From contig JASLJL010000460.1 of NCBI GenBank assembly GCA_030152405.1, positions 1 through 6,088 on the forward strand: DNA of 6,088 nt, given 5' to 3'. Below the pieces are notes generated by a model. That model was given only the letters and a program-made list of their open reading frames with translations. It searched no databases and was not told the DNA's origin. Of this stretch, positions 5,498 through 6,088 are shown piece by piece. This stretch comes from Gordonia sp. (in: high G+C Gram-positive bacteria) (GTDB lineage Bacteria > Actinomycetota > Actinomycetes > Mycobacteriales > Mycobacteriaceae). The position numbers and the translations under genes were made by a program. Numbering within the stretch: position 1 is the first letter of the stretch; every line of letters starts with the position of its first letter.

Positions 5498-6088
5498 ATG
5501 GCTGAGTGCCGCGTCCCCGCAGATTTCGTCACACCGAAGGAGCGGAACGCGTCCGACGTCCTCTTCGACATCGCCGAGGCCACGCCCGCCAAGACGGTGT
5601 TCCGCGTGCAGCAGGGCACCGAGTGGCTCCCGGTCTCCGCGGCCGAGGCCGCCGACCGCGTCCGCTCGCTCGCCAAGGGATTCATCGCGTCCGGCATCAA
5701 GCCGGGCGACCGGGTGGCCCTGCTGTCGTCTACTCGCATCGAGTGGACTCTCATCGACTTCGCTATCTGGTCCGCAGGCGCGGTCCCCGTCCCGATCTAC
5801 GACTCGTCGTCCGGCCCGCAGATCGACTGGATCATGCGTGACTCCGCCGCTGTGGCGATCATCGCGGAGACGCCGTCGCATCGCGCAACCGTGGACACCG
5901 TGGAGTCGGTCACCGACTCCGTCGCCGTCTTCCAGATCGACGACGAGCCGGGCAAGGGCATCGTCGAACTTTTCGCCGAACTCGGCAAGGACGTCTCCGA
6001 CGCCGACCTCGATGAGCGCCGTCGACACCTGACCGCGGCCGATCCGGCCACCCTGATCTACACCTCGGGCACCACCGGCCGCCCGAAG
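5498..6088 (+). CDS. fadD15: Long-chain fatty-acid-CoA ligase, 3'-partial (FadD15 type)
   Basis: The N-terminal 197 residues of an adenylate-forming enzyme that activates a fatty acid with ATP and joins it to CoA. The frame runs open to the window edge. Visible parts: an N-terminal lead, WLPVSAAEAADRVRSLAKGF (about 49-68) typical of the family's first helix, GIKPGDRVALLSSTRIEW (about 71-88), GAVPVPIYDSSSGPQIDWIM (about 99-118) and finally the phosphate-binding signature YTSGTTGRPK (188-197), cut at its last conserved residues. The PVPIYDSSS segment is typical of long-chain (FACL/FadD15-like) rather than short-chain or peptide-synthetase relatives. The full protein should be about 600 residues. 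The start is supported by GAAGGTG 7 nt upstream and an in-frame TAA immediately before. It is divergent from the SRPBCC/ArsA-like group. Chain-length preference cannot be read from this part; the symbol rests on locus order. Confidence 0.9.
   Translation, partial: MAECRVPADFVTPKERNASDVLFDIAEATPAKTVFRVQQGTEWLPVSAAEAADRVRSLAKGFIASGIKPGDRVALLSSTRIEWTLIDFAIWSAGAVPVPIYDSSSGPQIDWIMRDSAAVAIIAETPSHRATVDTVESVTDSVAVFQIDDEPGKGIVELFAELGKDVSDADLDERRRHLTAADPATLIYTSGTTGRPK

Noticed and set aside
5465..6028. 187-codon minus-strand frame inside the FadD15-type gene
   Set aside because: It is antisense to a clear adenylate-forming enzyme with a ribosome binding site and the YTSGTTGRPK signature, and would also cover the divergent promoter region.
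1..6088. Searched for tRNA, rRNA, CRISPR repeats, insertion sequences, phage or integration signals, riboswitches
   Set aside because: No cloverleaf, direct-repeat array, transposase or integrase motif, target-site duplication or known riboswitch core was recognised; genes are uniformly high-GC and syntenic with a conserved chromosomal locus.

Overview
The window is high-GC DNA with frequent GTG starts and tightly packed or overlapping genes. It comes from the mycolic-acid Actinobacteria (Mycobacteriales: a Gordonia, Rhodococcus, Williamsia or Tsukamurella-like genome). The gene order matches, gene for gene, the Mycobacterium tuberculosis stretch Rv2181 to Rv2187 (fadD15), with one extra gene, a ROK-family glucokinase. 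That match rests on recall of the Mtb locus plus motifs read here. The genus cannot be fixed from the sequence alone.

Layout. (1) Nt 1-1058 (+): 3' part of a multi-pass GT87 alpha-(1->2)-mannosyltransferase (Rv2181/MptC type), 5' end outside the window. (2) A short convergent gap at 1059-1074 with a hairpin that may end transcription from both sides. (3) Six minus-strand genes follow, listed here in transcription order from about 5362 down to 1075: a SRPBCC-like protein (Rv2186c type), a second SRPBCC/START-like protein (Rv2185c/TB16.3 type, ATGA overlap), an ArsA-like protein with a degenerate P-loop and a C-terminal HSP20-like domain (Rv2184c type), a small helical protein of unknown function (Rv2183c type), glucokinase (Glk), and a PlsC-type acyltransferase (Rv2182c type). 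The run is probably two transcription units: the first three genes, then the last three from a candidate promoter near 3255. (4) A 135-bp divergent intergenic region at 5363-5497. (5) Nt 5498-6088 (+): N-terminal third of a long-chain fatty-acid-CoA ligase (FadD15 type), cut by the window edge inside its ATP-binding signature.

Functionally the window is a cell-envelope and lipid neighbourhood: lipoglycan mannosylation, phospholipid acylation, acyl activation and two small lipid-pocket proteins beside an ArsA-like partner. Glucose phosphorylation is the metabolic outlier. It is an ordinary conserved chromosomal region: no mobile element, tRNA, rRNA, CRISPR or phage signal was seen. The least understood part is the SRPBCC-SRPBCC-ArsA-like trio, whose ArsA-like member lacks the Walker A lysine and has no canonical start codon that preserves its first beta strand.
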